Source: Archangium violaceum
Lineage (GTDB): Bacteria > Myxococcota > Myxococcia > Myxococcales > Myxococcaceae
Assembly: GCF_016887565.1 (NCBI RefSeq)
Contig: NZ_CP069396.1
Coordinates: 8,786,001 to 8,850,000 of the forward strand
Reading direction: 5' to 3'
DNA: 64,000 nt
The notes beneath the pieces are model-generated. The model was not told the DNA's origin. It saw only the letters and a list, made by a program, of their open reading frames with translations, and ran no database searches. The position numbers were made by a program, and so were the translations under genes. How positions within the stretch are numbered: position 1 is the stretch's first letter; every line of letters starts with the position of its first letter. Below are positions 19,283-27,635 of the stretch, piece by piece.

Positions 19283-20104
19283 TCATGAGCCCTGTTTCAG
19301 GAGGGCATTGGACGAACGCTCTCCTGAAACGATGATCGGGCAATCCAGCCAGGGATGGGGAAGCGTGGTCATGGGGTAGTCGAAAGCCCGGCTGAGGATG
19401 TTTGTCGTCATGACCGAGCGAGGCTCTCCGATTGCAAGGGCTTTCCGCTCGGCGAGCACCAGGACCTTGTCCGCGTATTGGGCGACCAGGTTCAGGTCAT
19501 GGAGGATGAGGAGCGCCGCGACGCCTTCCCGGGTCGCCTCCTTCACCAGTTGCAAGGCCTTGTGCTGATGAGCGATGTCCAGACTGCTCGTGGGCTCATC
19601 CAGCAGGAGCAACCGGTGTCCAGCGGTGTCATGAATCTGGGCGAGCGCGCGCGCGAGGTGGACACGCTGCTGCTCTCCCCCTGAGAGCGTCAGGTAGTTG
19701 CGCGACTCATACCCCTTGAGCCCGACCCGCTCCAGGCAGGCGCGAGCGATCCGCACGTCCTCCCGCGACTCCGGACGGTGCTGCTGGTGGGGGATCCTCC
19801 CCAACATCACGACCTCCAGGGCCTCGTAGGCGAACTGGAGGTTCGTGCTCTGGGGCAACACGGCCCGTCTCCGGGCGAGCTCCGTCCGCGAGCTGCTGCC
19901 CAGGGGGGAGCCGAAGGCGAGCACCTCGCCACTCTGGCTGCGCAGCTCTCCCGTCAGGTGTTTGAAGAGCGTGCTCTTTCCCGCCCCATTGCGTCCGATG
20001 ACCACCAGCAGCTCGCCGGGCTCCAGGGTCAGGTGGATGCCGGACAGGAGCCGCGTCTGGCCGAGCTGACAATGAAGGTCGCGGACCTCGAGGACCGGGT
20101 TCAT
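19283..20104 (-). CDS. hmuV: Haemin ABC transporter ATPase
   Basis: A 273-residue ABC ATPase of the FecE/HmuV group. P-loop GRNGAGKST (37-45), Q-loop PQSTNLQF, signature LSGGEQQRVHLARAL, Walker B LLLLDEPTS and H-loop LILHDLNL are all intact. The extra residues between signature and Walker B (AQIHDTAGHR) are typical of HmuV. It powers haem uptake with HmuU and HmuT. The start ATG overlaps the hmuU stop by 4 bp (ATGA). The last 50 bases contain a 10-bp inverted repeat. Confidence 0.92.
   Translation of the reverse strand: MNPVLEVRDLHCQLGQTRLLSGIHLTLEPGELLVVIGRNGAGKSTLFKHLTGELRSQSGEVLAFGSPLGSSSRTELARRRAVLPQSTNLQFAYEALEVVMLGRIPHQQHRPESREDVRIARACLERVGLKGYESRNYLTLSGGEQQRVHLARALAQIHDTAGHRLLLLDEPTSSLDIAHQHKALQLVKEATREGVAALLILHDLNLVAQYADKVLVLAERKALAIGEPRSVMTTNILSRAFDYPMTTLPHPWLDCPIIVSGERSSNALLKQGS
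19294..19330. repeat. 10-bp inverted repeat at the hmuV 3' end
   Basis: GTTTCAGGAG (19294-19303) and CTCCTGAAAC (19321-19330) are exact reverse complements around a 17-bp loop, inside the final codons of hmuV. No U-run follows on the minus strand, so it is not a standard intrinsic terminator. It could still protect the transcript end or limit collision with the convergent SIP gene. Confidence 0.6.
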
Positions 20105-21180
20105 AGGACGTGGGTCCTTCGCTGCCGCAAGAGCAGGTACAGGAAGAAGGGCGAGCCGGCGAGCGATGTCACGATGCCGATGGGCAACTCGGAAGGAACC
20201 ACGACGGTACGGGCGACCAGATCCGCGAGGACCAGGAGCGCCGAGCCCAGGAGCGCGGAAAGAGGCAACAGGACGCGGTGGTTGGGACCGAGCCACAACC
20301 GGATGAGATGGGGAACCACGAGCCCGATGAAACCGATCATCCCCGAGACGGCGACTCCCGCCCCCACGCCCAGGGCCACGAGCGCCACGATCTTCCACTT
20401 GGTGCGCTCCACGGAGATGCCCAGGTGATGCGCGTTCGCCTCGCCCAGGAGGAGGGCATTGAGTGGGTTCGCGAGAAACAGCATGCCCACGGCGCAGAGC
20501 AGCACCAGGGGCGTGATGGTGGAGACCAGGGTCCACGTCGCTCCCGCGAGCGAGCCGAGCTGCCAGAAGGTCAGGGTCCGCAGCTGATCGTCGGTCGAGA
20601 GATAGGTGAAGAGGCCCGTTCCGGACACGCAGAGCGCGTTGATGGCGACCCCGCACAGAAGCATCATCGCGACGTTGGTCTTGCCGTTCTCCTGGGCCAG
20701 TGAAGCGATGAGGAGGATGGCCACGAAGCTCCCGACGAACGCCGCCACCGGAAGGGTGTAGAAGCCGAGGAGCTGGAGCTTGAGCACCGTGACGGCGGCC
20801 ACGGCGAACGAGGCTCCACCCGACACCCCGAGGAGACCGGGATCGGCGAGCGGATTGCGGAACAGTCCCTGGAGGGCCACACCCGCCACGGAGAGCGCGG
20901 CCCCGACCAGGACGCCCAGGAGGACGCGCGGCAGGCGGATGGCGTAGAGGACCGCCGCCTGCTGCTCCGTGAACGTGGTGAACGGAGGCAGACCGACCTG
21001 CTCGAGAAGGATGGAGACCACCTGGGCGGGGGTGATGGAGACGGCCCCGACCCCCAGGGAGGTCACGACGCAGAGCACCAGGAGCGGGACGAGGACGAGC
21101 AGACCCTTCGTCCTCTTGCCGAGAGCCGTCGAAACGTGCTCGCCCGACCGCGAGATGCTCTCACTGCTGAGGCTTCGCAT
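20101..21180 (-). CDS. hmuU: Haemin ABC transporter permease (FecCD family)
   Basis: A 359-residue inner-membrane permease with about ten membrane helices. The FecCD hallmark RLPRVLLGVLVGAALSVAGVALQGLFRNPLADPGLLGVSGGA is present around residues 82-124, followed by the conserved GxxxPH segment (GLVVPHLIRL). It forms the dimeric channel energised by HmuV. The ATG at 21180 overlaps the end of hmuT by 20 bp, so translation is coupled. Confidence 0.92.
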   Translation of the reverse strand: MRSLSSESISRSGEHVSTALGKRTKGLLVLVPLLVLCVVTSLGVGAVSITPAQVVSILLEQVGLPPFTTFTEQQAAVLYAIRLPRVLLGVLVGAALSVAGVALQGLFRNPLADPGLLGVSGGASFAVAAVTVLKLQLLGFYTLPVAAFVGSFVAILLIASLAQENGKTNVAMMLLCGVAINALCVSGTGLFTYLSTDDQLRTLTFWQLGSLAGATWTLVSTITPLVLLCAVGMLFLANPLNALLLGEANAHHLGISVERTKWKIVALVALGVGAGVAVSGMIGFIGLVVPHLIRLWLGPNHRVLLPLSALLGSALLVLADLVARTVVVPSELPIGIVTSLAGSPFFLYLLLRQRRTHVL

Positions 21181-22057
21181 GGATTGCCGTGAAGATCGCG
21201 TCAGCGAATTGGGGGAAGCGGGGGCCGACCCAGCGGATGCTGTTGTCCACGGCCAGGATCTTCTTGTTCCGGCCCGCTGGAGTCAGGGCCACGCCCGGGA
21301 GCTTCAGGGCGCCGTCGATTCCGCCCACCGCTTCGAGGCCCCGGTTCAACATGATGATCGCATCGGGGGACGCGAGCACCATCCCCTCCGCCGTCAGCAC
21401 CTTGGTTCCCGTGGTGAAGTCCGCGGCGTTCTGACCTCCCGCCAGCTCGATGAGCACGTGGACGCCCGTGTCTTTTCCGTAGACGAAGGCTTCTCCGGGA
21501 CCATGAGCGTAGAGGAAGAGGATCCGGGGCTTCTTCTTCACCGCGGAGCTCTTCTTCCCCAGCTCCGCGCACTGCTTGTCGAGCTCCTGGGTCATCCGCT
21601 TCCCCGCCTCCTGGACGTTGAAGAGCCGCGCGACGACATCGATGCGCCTCTTCAAGCCGTCGATCCCATCCTTGGCGGAGTTCTCGAGGATCAACACGGG
21701 AATCCTGGCGCTCCGGAGCTGCGCGGCGGTGGCGGGCGTCAGGTTCTCCTCCGTCGCGAGAACGAGGTCCGGCTTCAGGCTGACGATGCCCTCGACGCTG
21801 GGATGGTAGGGGTGGCCGACCTTGGCGATCTTCTCCTGCTCGGGAGGATAGGTGCCCCCCACGTCGGTTCCGACGATGGTGTCCCCCTTGCCCAAGCCGA
21901 ACAGGATCTCCACCAGCGAGGAGTTGACCGCGACCACCCGCTTCGGCGGGCCCAGCTCCACGGTCTGTCCGTCGACGCCCTTGAACTGCTCCGCGTGAAC
22001 GAGGGAGCTCGCGAGGACGGAACTCATGAGCAACAACGAGAAGGCTGGATTCCTCAT
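21161..22057 (-). CDS. hmuT: Periplasmic haemin-binding protein
   Basis: A 298-residue periplasmic binding protein with a signal peptide (about 1-22, ending LVHAE). The class III (BtuF/HmuT) pattern is clear: PPKRVVAVNSSLVEILFGLG, GTDVGGTYPPE, KPDLVLATEENLTP and the late WVGPRFPQFADAI. It should deliver haem to HmuUV. The start used is the first ATG with a proper signal sequence; in-frame extension upstream would cross the Fur-like box. First gene of hmuTUV. No TonB-dependent outer-membrane receptor is in the window. Confidence 0.9.
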   Translation of the reverse strand: MRNPAFSLLLMSSVLASSLVHAEQFKGVDGQTVELGPPKRVVAVNSSLVEILFGLGKGDTIVGTDVGGTYPPEQEKIAKVGHPYHPSVEGIVSLKPDLVLATEENLTPATAAQLRSARIPVLILENSAKDGIDGLKRRIDVVARLFNVQEAGKRMTQELDKQCAELGKKSSAVKKKPRILFLYAHGPGEAFVYGKDTGVHVLIELAGGQNAADFTTGTKVLTAEGMVLASPDAIIMLNRGLEAVGGIDGALKLPGVALTPAGRNKKILAVDNSIRWVGPRFPQFADAIFTAIHAKPQQ

Positions 22058-22108
22058 GACAACCCCACTGCATCCCAAGAGCGCACGGGACTCTCTTTTT
22101 CGGAGATG

Positions 22109-22125
22109 TTGATTTTGAAAATCAA
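22109..22125. promoter_or_regulatory. Fur-box-like palindrome before hmuTUV
   Basis: TTGATTTTGAAAATCAA is a perfect 8-1-8 palindrome 52 bp upstream of the hmuT start. It is strikingly AT-rich in a GC-rich genome. Shape and composition fit a Fur operator, and the downstream genes are iron/haem uptake genes. Assignment is by pattern and context, not by a matrix score. Confidence 0.68.
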
Positions 22126-22196
22126 AGTCAAGAACCACGGAGACATTCCACGCTCGCGGGGCCCCTGTCAAGGGCGAGGAGTGGCCACATCTCGCG

Positions 22197-23210
22197 TCAG
22201 TAGAGGTTGGTCTTGTAGTCCTTGTCCAAGCCCTTCTGCAGAAGGCCGGTGACGCCGGGAACGGACAGGACCGCGCCCGCCAGCCTGGCCCCGAGGCCCT
22301 TATCACCATTCAGCTTGATGTGCGCGACGAACACCTTTGCCGGGTCGACGTCCTCGGTACGCGCTTTGACCGGCCAGAGATTGGCGCGGACGAGCGTGGG
22401 GCTCTCGCGCAGGTCGATGGTCGGGTCATTGATTCCGGTGACCAGCGTCGGCGTCTTGCCCTGAACGACGAATCGCGCGCGCACCGCCTCATCGGTCGTG
22501 ATCCGCGCGACCCCCGATAGATGAGCGACGTGCGTCGAACCGGGAATCAGGAGCGCGGCGGCGATGTGCGGCTGGGCGATGATGTTACGGAAGCTGTCCA
22601 CACGGCGGTTTCCCGGGCGCTCGGCGAACCAGGCGCTGCCGTTCTCGAGACTCGCCATCGTGCCAGCCGGATCCCCCTTGGGGCTGAGGTCGGCGCGTCC
22701 CTGCGCGTCGATCGTCGCCAACGCCATGAAGCGGCTGGCGGAAAGGAAGGCCGCGGCATCCCGCGGCGTGGCCGCGCCAGGCGAAGCAGCCCAGAAGTCC
22801 GAGCGGATCAGCGACTTGGCGCAATGGCCATAGCATTCCTCGACCGTGATGCGCAGTTCGCCATCATTCGCCTTCACCACCCTGCCGTTGACGCGCAGGG
22901 TCTCGCCGATGCCAGGGAGCAGGAACAACGAGCCGAACCCCATGCCCGGCCGGGCCAGCGTCGGGTCGTCGAGCAGCTCGGTGGGCAGTCGCAGCTCGCG
23001 GGCGTCACCCCCAGCGAAACCGGGGTGGCCGCCGCCCAAGGTGACGCCGAGGCGGGGGGCATCCCCGAACCCGGCGAACATCAGGGGCGACGCGGCGATC
23101 CAGCGCAGCGCGCCTTCGTCCAGATGATCGATGACCTTGAGGTTCACCGGCGCCGGCGTCTTGCCGATGCGGGCTTCCAGCGCGGCAATCGTGGTGATGT
23201 CGCCGCTCAT
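22197..23210 (-). CDS. Pyridoxamine-phosphate-oxidase-like flavoprotein (PPOX family)
   Basis: A 337-residue protein. The central split-barrel FMN-binding region is recognisable (SRFMALATIDAQGRADLSPKGDPAGTMA, RRVDSFRNIIAQPHIAAALLIPGSTHVAHLSGVARITTDE). This is the arrangement of PPOX-type enzymes related to MSMEG_1061, which bind FMN or F420 and reduce small molecules. About 110 extra N-terminal residues form a second, similar barrel. It diverges from an AraC regulator. The reaction is unknown. Confidence 0.82.
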   Translation of the reverse strand: MSGDITTIAALEARIGKTPAPVNLKVIDHLDEGALRWIAASPLMFAGFGDAPRLGVTLGGGHPGFAGGDARELRLPTELLDDPTLARPGMGFGSLFLLPGIGETLRVNGRVVKANDGELRITVEECYGHCAKSLIRSDFWAASPGAATPRDAAAFLSASRFMALATIDAQGRADLSPKGDPAGTMASLENGSAWFAERPGNRRVDSFRNIIAQPHIAAALLIPGSTHVAHLSGVARITTDEAVRARFVVQGKTPTLVTGINDPTIDLRESPTLVRANLWPVKARTEDVDPAKVFVAHIKLNGDKGLGARLAGAVLSVPGVTGLLQKGLDKDYKTNLY

Positions 23211-23334
23211 CGCAGGCTCCTGGGCTCGGGCAAGCCCGGAAGGGGCATCAAGTTCGTTCTACGCACGATGTTCGCTCCTTCTGATGAGGATGGCAGGCGT
23301 GAGCTCTGCCCCTTCAACCTGACCTGATTTTCGT

Positions 23335-23360
23335 TTGACCGCATTACGAAACCCGGTCAA
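23335..23360. promoter_or_regulatory. Inverted repeat between the PPOX and AraC genes
   Basis: TTGACCG (23335-23341) and CGGTCAA (23354-23360) are exact reverse complements 12 bp apart, in the divergent gap, 41 bp before the AraC start. The position suits an operator for the adjacent AraC-family protein, although AraC sites are more often direct repeats. Confidence 0.5.
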
Positions 23361-23400
23361 CTTGTTTCGAGATTCGGCCACGGCACTGAATGGACCCCGA

Positions 23401-24222
23401 ATGAGCCTCCCGGAACTTCCCCCGCACCTTCTCGATGTCGATCCGGATGATGTCCCCCGCCCCGTCCTGGTGGTTGGGATGGGGCTGGTGACCGGAGGGT
23501 TCGAGCTGAACTTTCACACCCACCGCAAGGCACAGCTGTTCTTCATGCTCCGGGGCGAGGTGACGTGTGAGGCGTCAAACGCCCTGTGGCTCGTCCCACC
23601 CCAGTCGGCGCTGTGGATTCCAGGCAATACGAACCACAGCATCAAGGGCCGGGCACCTCTCGAAGGGCTCGCTCTGTTCGTGGAGCCCGACGCGATCGCC
23701 ACATTGCCCAGGGAATGCTGTGCGGTTTCAGTCAGCCCCCTACTCCGGGAGCTCCTGTTCCGTGCCGCGACGCTGCCCGCCCTGTATCCACTCGACGGGC
23801 CGGAGGCCCGGCTCGTCACCGTGCTGCTCGACGAACTGGCGGCGGCGCAGGTGGAGAATCTGCGGCTTCCCATGCCCACGGACGCGCGGCTTCGGCGGCT
23901 CGTCGAGATGATCACCGCCCATCCGGCGGACGGCGCGACCATGAAGGAATGGGCGAGGCGGATTGGCGTTGGCGAGCGGACGCTGAGCCGCCTGCTCGTT
24001 CACGAGACCGGCATGAGCTTTGGTCGATGGCGCCAGCAACTTCACATCATCCTGGCGTTGCAATGGCTCACGCGGGGAGCCTCCGTGCAGAGCGTGGCAA
24101 TCGACCTGGGCTACGAAAGCGCGAGCAGCTTCGTGACCATGTTTCGAAAGGCGCTCGGCACGTCGCCCGCGCGATACATCACGCGGCGGCTCGACCTTGC
24201 CAGAGTTGACGCGGGCGACTGA
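23401..24222 (+). CDS. AraC-family transcriptional regulator
   Basis: A 273-residue regulator with an N-terminal cupin-like sensing domain (FELNFHTHRKAQLFFMLRGEV, WIPGNTNHSI) and a C-terminal double helix-turn-helix (about residues 165-260; MKEWARRIGVGERTLSRLLVHETGMSFGRWRQQL and VAIDLGYESASSFVTMFRKALGTSPARYI). The ATG at 23401 is preferred to an in-frame TTG at 23335, which lies inside the inverted repeat. By position it should control the divergent PPOX gene. The effector is unknown. Confidence 0.9.
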   Translation: MSLPELPPHLLDVDPDDVPRPVLVVGMGLVTGGFELNFHTHRKAQLFFMLRGEVTCEASNALWLVPPQSALWIPGNTNHSIKGRAPLEGLALFVEPDAIATLPRECCAVSVSPLLRELLFRAATLPALYPLDGPEARLVTVLLDELAAAQVENLRLPMPTDARLRRLVEMITAHPADGATMKEWARRIGVGERTLSRLLVHETGMSFGRWRQQLHIILALQWLTRGASVQSVAIDLGYESASSFVTMFRKALGTSPARYITRRLDLARVDAGD

Positions 24223-24239
24223 CTGCCCGTGTTCGCTGA

Positions 24240-25034
24240 TTACTCGGTCTTCTGCTTCTTGGCCGGGGACTGCGACGCATCCGGTTTGTCATCGCCTTCC
24301 TGGAAGGTCTGCGGGCCCCACTTCTGGGTGGTCACGACGATGGAGTCCTTGCCGTAGCCCTCCGAGGTGCCATACCGGGCCTTGAAGGAGTCCTGCTTGT
24401 CGCCCACCCGGTACATGTCCATGGTCGGGTAGGTGTTTCGAGCCGTGGCATCATTGGTCCCCGCGGTCTGCTCCGCGGTCACGGTCTGTTTCCCATCCTT
24501 GGCCACGACGGGCGCGAAGTGGAAGGGCGACTGATTCTTGCCCGGCTCGTTCTGCCGGATGATTCCATAGGACTCGCCAGGCTGGGGGTCCGCGTGGTGA
24601 TCGACCGCCTTGGGGTTCTGCTTCTTGGCCTGCTTGGACACCGCGATGTTGTCTTCGTCGGTATAGCCAAACACATCACCCGTCACCTTCTCCTTGCTGG
24701 CGAGGGTGTATTCATTGTTCTTGTGCTTGGTGGGCAGGGGGCTGCCGTGCTGGAACTCCTCGGCGTTGTGCGCGCAGTCCTTCACGCCCTTCTGGAACTG
24801 ATAGCGCTCGAAGGTGTCCTTCCCGTGGGTATAGGTCGTGGGACTCTTCGCCTCATTCCCGAGTCCTTGGAACTTGGGGTTGTCCTGGACCTTGGTGTTG
24901 ACGAAAAGCGAGGCTTTCGTCTTCTTGTCCAGACTCTTGCCATCCACCTTCGCGTCTTCCGGGTGGATGCCATACCTCTTGTTGTCCGTGAGCTTGACGG
25001 TGGACGGCAGGGGCTTGCTGATGCCTTTGGGCAT
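24240..25034 (-). CDS. Hypothetical protein, possible papain-like (Cys/His/Glu) effector
   Basis: A 264-residue, Lys-, Asp- and Asn-rich protein (MPKGISKPLP start) with no signal peptide. Three candidate catalytic residues stand in papain/NlpC-P60 order: Cys87 in VKDCAHNAEEF, His172 in SPFHFAPVVAKDGKQ and Glu188 in TVTAEQTAG. The block from His172 through NTYPTMDMYRVGDKQDSF resembles effectors I associate with contractile-injection and polymorphic-toxin loci. That link is from memory and is tentative. Base composition is lower in GC than neighbouring core genes, and it borders a Sit-type toxin locus. The ATG at 25034 follows the unlikely leader of a longer frame. Confidence 0.68.
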   Translation of the reverse strand: MPKGISKPLPSTVKLTDNKRYGIHPEDAKVDGKSLDKKTKASLFVNTKVQDNPKFQGLGNEAKSPTTYTHGKDTFERYQFQKGVKDCAHNAEEFQHGSPLPTKHKNNEYTLASKEKVTGDVFGYTDEDNIAVSKQAKKQNPKAVDHHADPQPGESYGIIRQNEPGKNQSPFHFAPVVAKDGKQTVTAEQTAGTNDATARNTYPTMDMYRVGDKQDSFKARYGTSEGYGKDSIVVTTQKWGPQTFQEGDDKPDASQSPAKKQKTE

Positions 25035-25403
25035 GGTGTGGCCTCGCTTTCGAGTACCGGACAAGGCAGCCAGGGTCCCTGCCGGTGGGGGTGGGGGAAG
25101 CAGGTTCCCGTCACCCTGTCAGAGATGACGCTGTGGGACAACGAATCTCAATATCCGCGAATCCGAGAGTCTAGATAATGGAACGAAACGCATGTGCTCC
25201 GTCCACGACTGCCAGTGTAGGGAGTCATACTGCGGAAAAAACCACTCAGAAGCCCAAGAGAATACTCACCCGGAAGAGGGAGCATTCGCTCACCGGCCCA
25301 CGGCGCATCGAGGGTGGAGGAGACGGGTCTGCGGGAGCGACGACTTGGTGGCCTCCTCCTGCCCGAGCTTCGCCTGCCGTGTCATGGCGCGCTCTTCTCA
25401 AGC
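25035..25403. other. Intergenic stretch, no gene seen
   Basis: A 369-bp region of reduced GC between two minus-strand genes. It must carry the promoter of the gene starting at 25034. The stretch around 25135-25185 is AT-rich and is the likeliest place, but I see no confident -35/-10 pair, terminator or RNA. Plus-strand open frames here show no coding character. Confidence 0.5.
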
Positions 25404-25880
25404 TCAACCGCCCGACTTGTCCCTCTTGCTCCCCTTCCGTCTATCAGTACCAGCGCGCTCCGTGCGTGGTCGGCTTCGCTTACTCGGTGAGGCTGGGCGG
25501 GTTGGTTCTGGCTGCTCCGCAGTATCCTCGGCAGGATCAAGGGCCCATGTGCCGCTTTCCCAATTTTTCAGCACCAGTGAGGCTTCAAACGGTACCAACC
25601 CCTCACCCTTCGCCGCTTCTTCGAGTATCGCGCGGGCCTCTGTCGTCCGGTATCGGAGCAAATAAGCAGCGGCCGAGACCCGAACGTCCATGCGAGGGTG
25701 AGTAAACAGCACAGTGAGCGCATCGCGCCCGGCATCACCATGTGCGGTCAACTTGCCGAACGCCGCTATGTATCGTTTGGCGTGTTTGTTGCCGGTCTTC
25801 GCGTCACCTTTCCAGATCGAGTCCGTCTGTGCAGCCACGTTCTCAGCAAACTCCGCAACAAGCTTCTCGATCTCAGTCAC
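25404..25880 (-). CDS. DUF2019-type protein, probable immunity partner of the SitA toxin
   Basis: A 158-residue protein. Residues about 1-115 match the DUF2019 helical-repeat pattern (NKHAKRYIAAFGKLTAHGDAGRDALTVLFTHPRMDVRVSAAAYLL, then ARAILEEAAKGEG and a closing WESGTW). The tail (120-158) is a charged, Arg/Lys-rich disordered extension. The GTG start at 25880 overlaps the toxin stop as GTGA, with AGGGGG upstream. Tight coupling directly after a polymorphic toxin is the normal position of its immunity gene, which is the basis for the proposed role. Confidence 0.82.
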   Translation of the reverse strand: MTEIEKLVAEFAENVAAQTDSIWKGDAKTGNKHAKRYIAAFGKLTAHGDAGRDALTVLFTHPRMDVRVSAAAYLLRYRTTEARAILEEAAKGEGLVPFEASLVLKNWESGTWALDPAEDTAEQPEPTRPASPSKRSRPRTERAGTDRRKGSKRDKSGG

Positions 25881-27274
25881 CAAATGCCCCCTAGAACGTT
25901 CTTGATGGCCAGCAAGCCGAACTCACGCTGGGCCTCATAGGATTGAGTGCTGAGCCACTGCCGCACGGTAAGGGTGTTTGAGTTCGTGATCTTTGGCTGA
26001 ATTGACGAGTAAAGTGCACTGATGCGCGTATGAGCTGATTCCCGTAACGCAAGGATATTCTCGGTGTTGTGTAGGGCCTCGCCCCCGAACCGCTTCACGT
26101 TGCCTGGAGTCTGCTCCACGATGTGATGCCACTCGTTGCCCTTTCCCGCTGGCCCCATGGCCGACTTGAAACCACTGTACGACCCCCACGCCCTGTGTCC
26201 GTTGGGGAGGAGCTTACCCCGACTCAGCGCAGGACTCCCAGCAGCAACGCCCCGGGCAGCCATGGCCACGGCATGAGGGGCCAACACCATGCGGATCGTT
26301 CCCTCGGGCACAGAGACAATAACGCGCTCGGCTCCGGTCGCCGTCTCCAGCAGACTCAAGCCGGTACTCGCCGCGACTCTCTCCGACGCTTGCGCGAATC
26401 CGGGGAGCTTCGGGGCCCTGGAAGCGAGGGCCGCCGTTTCACCAATGGCCGCCGTCCCTACGATTACGAGAATCCGCACACTGTTGGGACCGATGACACG
26501 TCCGAAACGTTCGCCAATCTCGCGCAACTCCGCAAAGCTAGAGGCCCGGGGCGCATCCTCGTAAAGCTGCGCATAGGCCCGCAGCAAGTCGAAGAATTCG
26601 TAACCAAGATAACCCCACAAGGCAGCGCTAAACACCAGGGCCGCGCCCTTTGTCACCGGCTCGGGCACTGGAGCCAGCAGCAGCGCCATATAAACCGTGA
26701 TGCCAATACTCAGCATTGCGAGCATTCGCGTAGGGTCGAGCATGGCCCGTACTTCCGCGTTAACTCCTTCCAGGGCTGGCCCAACCGCCAGGGCGAGCGC
26801 AAGGCTTCGCTTGTCACCATCCTGGAGGCGAGGCCCGTCTTCAAATAGCGTCAGGCAATCCCCCGGAGTGCCGCACCGCTCGCAAAACTGCCCATAGGAG
26901 CGGGCCAGGTCTGATTGCCACGCTTCGCCGCTCAAGGGCGCGGAAGCCAACGCCAGCCTACGGCCCACATACAACAGGGGGCGGGACGCGGCTACCCGAA
27001 GCGGCATGTTGAGCCAAAGCGTTGTCATGGCCGCCGAAAACTCGGCGTCACTCACCTGCACCGGCACAAAGTCCGTGGGCAGCTTGGTAAAAATAGCCGA
27101 TTCGGGCGAGTCGTGCGGCATGGTCGGACGGTAACGGGAAGCCGTCAACCCTCCACCCATGGGGGCTCCCGTGGCACACGCTGAAACCAGCATCAGCGCC
27201 GCCAGGGCCAGCGCCCCCGCACGCAAGGGGCACCGTGTGTCCACGGGGCGAGTATCGACAAAATGCCTAGACAT
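25877..27274 (-). CDS. SitA5-like lipoprotein toxin with HNH/AHH-type C-terminal domain
   Basis: A 465-residue polymorphic toxin. The lipoprotein signal ends in LVSAC (Cys33), as required for swarm-inhibition toxins passed between kin cells by TraA/TraB outer-membrane exchange. The middle (about 125-330) is the conserved Sit scaffold with two hydrophobic stretches, also found in the toxin at 44280. The C-terminal 90 residues hold GKGNEWHHIVEQ (about 382-390), HNTENILAL and ESAHTRI, the histidine layout of HNH/AHH nucleases, so DNA or RNA cleavage is the likely action. GGAGAGGTG precedes the ATG at 27274. An immunity-type gene overlaps its stop. Confidence 0.85.
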   Translation of the reverse strand: MSRHFVDTRPVDTRCPLRAGALALAALMLVSACATGAPMGGGLTASRYRPTMPHDSPESAIFTKLPTDFVPVQVSDAEFSAAMTTLWLNMPLRVAASRPLLYVGRRLALASAPLSGEAWQSDLARSYGQFCERCGTPGDCLTLFEDGPRLQDGDKRSLALALAVGPALEGVNAEVRAMLDPTRMLAMLSIGITVYMALLLAPVPEPVTKGAALVFSAALWGYLGYEFFDLLRAYAQLYEDAPRASSFAELREIGERFGRVIGPNSVRILVIVGTAAIGETAALASRAPKLPGFAQASERVAASTGLSLLETATGAERVIVSVPEGTIRMVLAPHAVAMAARGVAAGSPALSRGKLLPNGHRAWGSYSGFKSAMGPAGKGNEWHHIVEQTPGNVKRFGGEALHNTENILALRESAHTRISALYSSIQPKITNSNTLTVRQWLSTQSYEAQREFGLLAIKNVLGGIW

Positions 27275-27572
27275 TGCCGCACCTCTCCGGGCGAGCCGCC
27301 CGAGTTGGAAGCCCAAACCCGTCGATTACAAAGAGCGGCTGACAGCCAGGTCAAGCCTTTGGGTTTGGTGAGGTACTGAAAACCCATCGACGAGTTGAAG
27401 CCTTACCGCCATGCTTCCCCGGTGGTTGTAGCTCCGGGCCGCATCTGTCCTGAGTGCGTCGGCGGGGTGGCGCTTCAAGTCTCGGCTAATGTCGTCTGAC
27501 GCAACCTCCCTTTCGCGCTCCAGCCATGCGGCGCCCATGAGTCCGGGCCCCAGGTGCCCCGATTTGGTCCCC
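27275..27572. other. Intergenic region, possible remnant
   Basis: About 300 bp upstream of the SitA gene. A minus-strand open frame (27326-27580) gives an Arg/Asp-rich peptide (DDISRDLKRHPADALRTD) that could be debris of a coding sequence, but I cannot identify it and codon use is not convincing. The promoter of the toxin operon must lie in the left part. Confidence 0.4.
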
Positions 27573-27613
27573 AAAAACAAGCCGCGCCCCCCTGCCCGGA
27601 GAGGAGCGCGGCT
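27573..27613 (-). terminator. Intrinsic terminator after the tmRNA-like 3' end
   Basis: AGCCGCGC (27580-27587) pairs with GCGCGGCT (27606-27613) in an 8-bp GC stem. On the minus strand the stem is followed by TTGTTTTT (27580-27573). It sits 22 bp beyond the tmRNA-like 3' end at 27636, the distance expected for a native RNA-gene terminator. Confidence 0.8.
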
Positions 27614-27635
27614 CAGAGCGGCGGGTAACTTCTAG

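Noticed and set aside
19294-19330. Inverted repeat as intrinsic terminator of hmuV
   Set aside because: It lies inside the coding sequence and lacks a U-run; kept only as a repeat.
25178-25705. Plus-strand open frames opposite the DUF2019 gene
   Set aside because: They overlap a well-supported minus-strand gene and show no family features.
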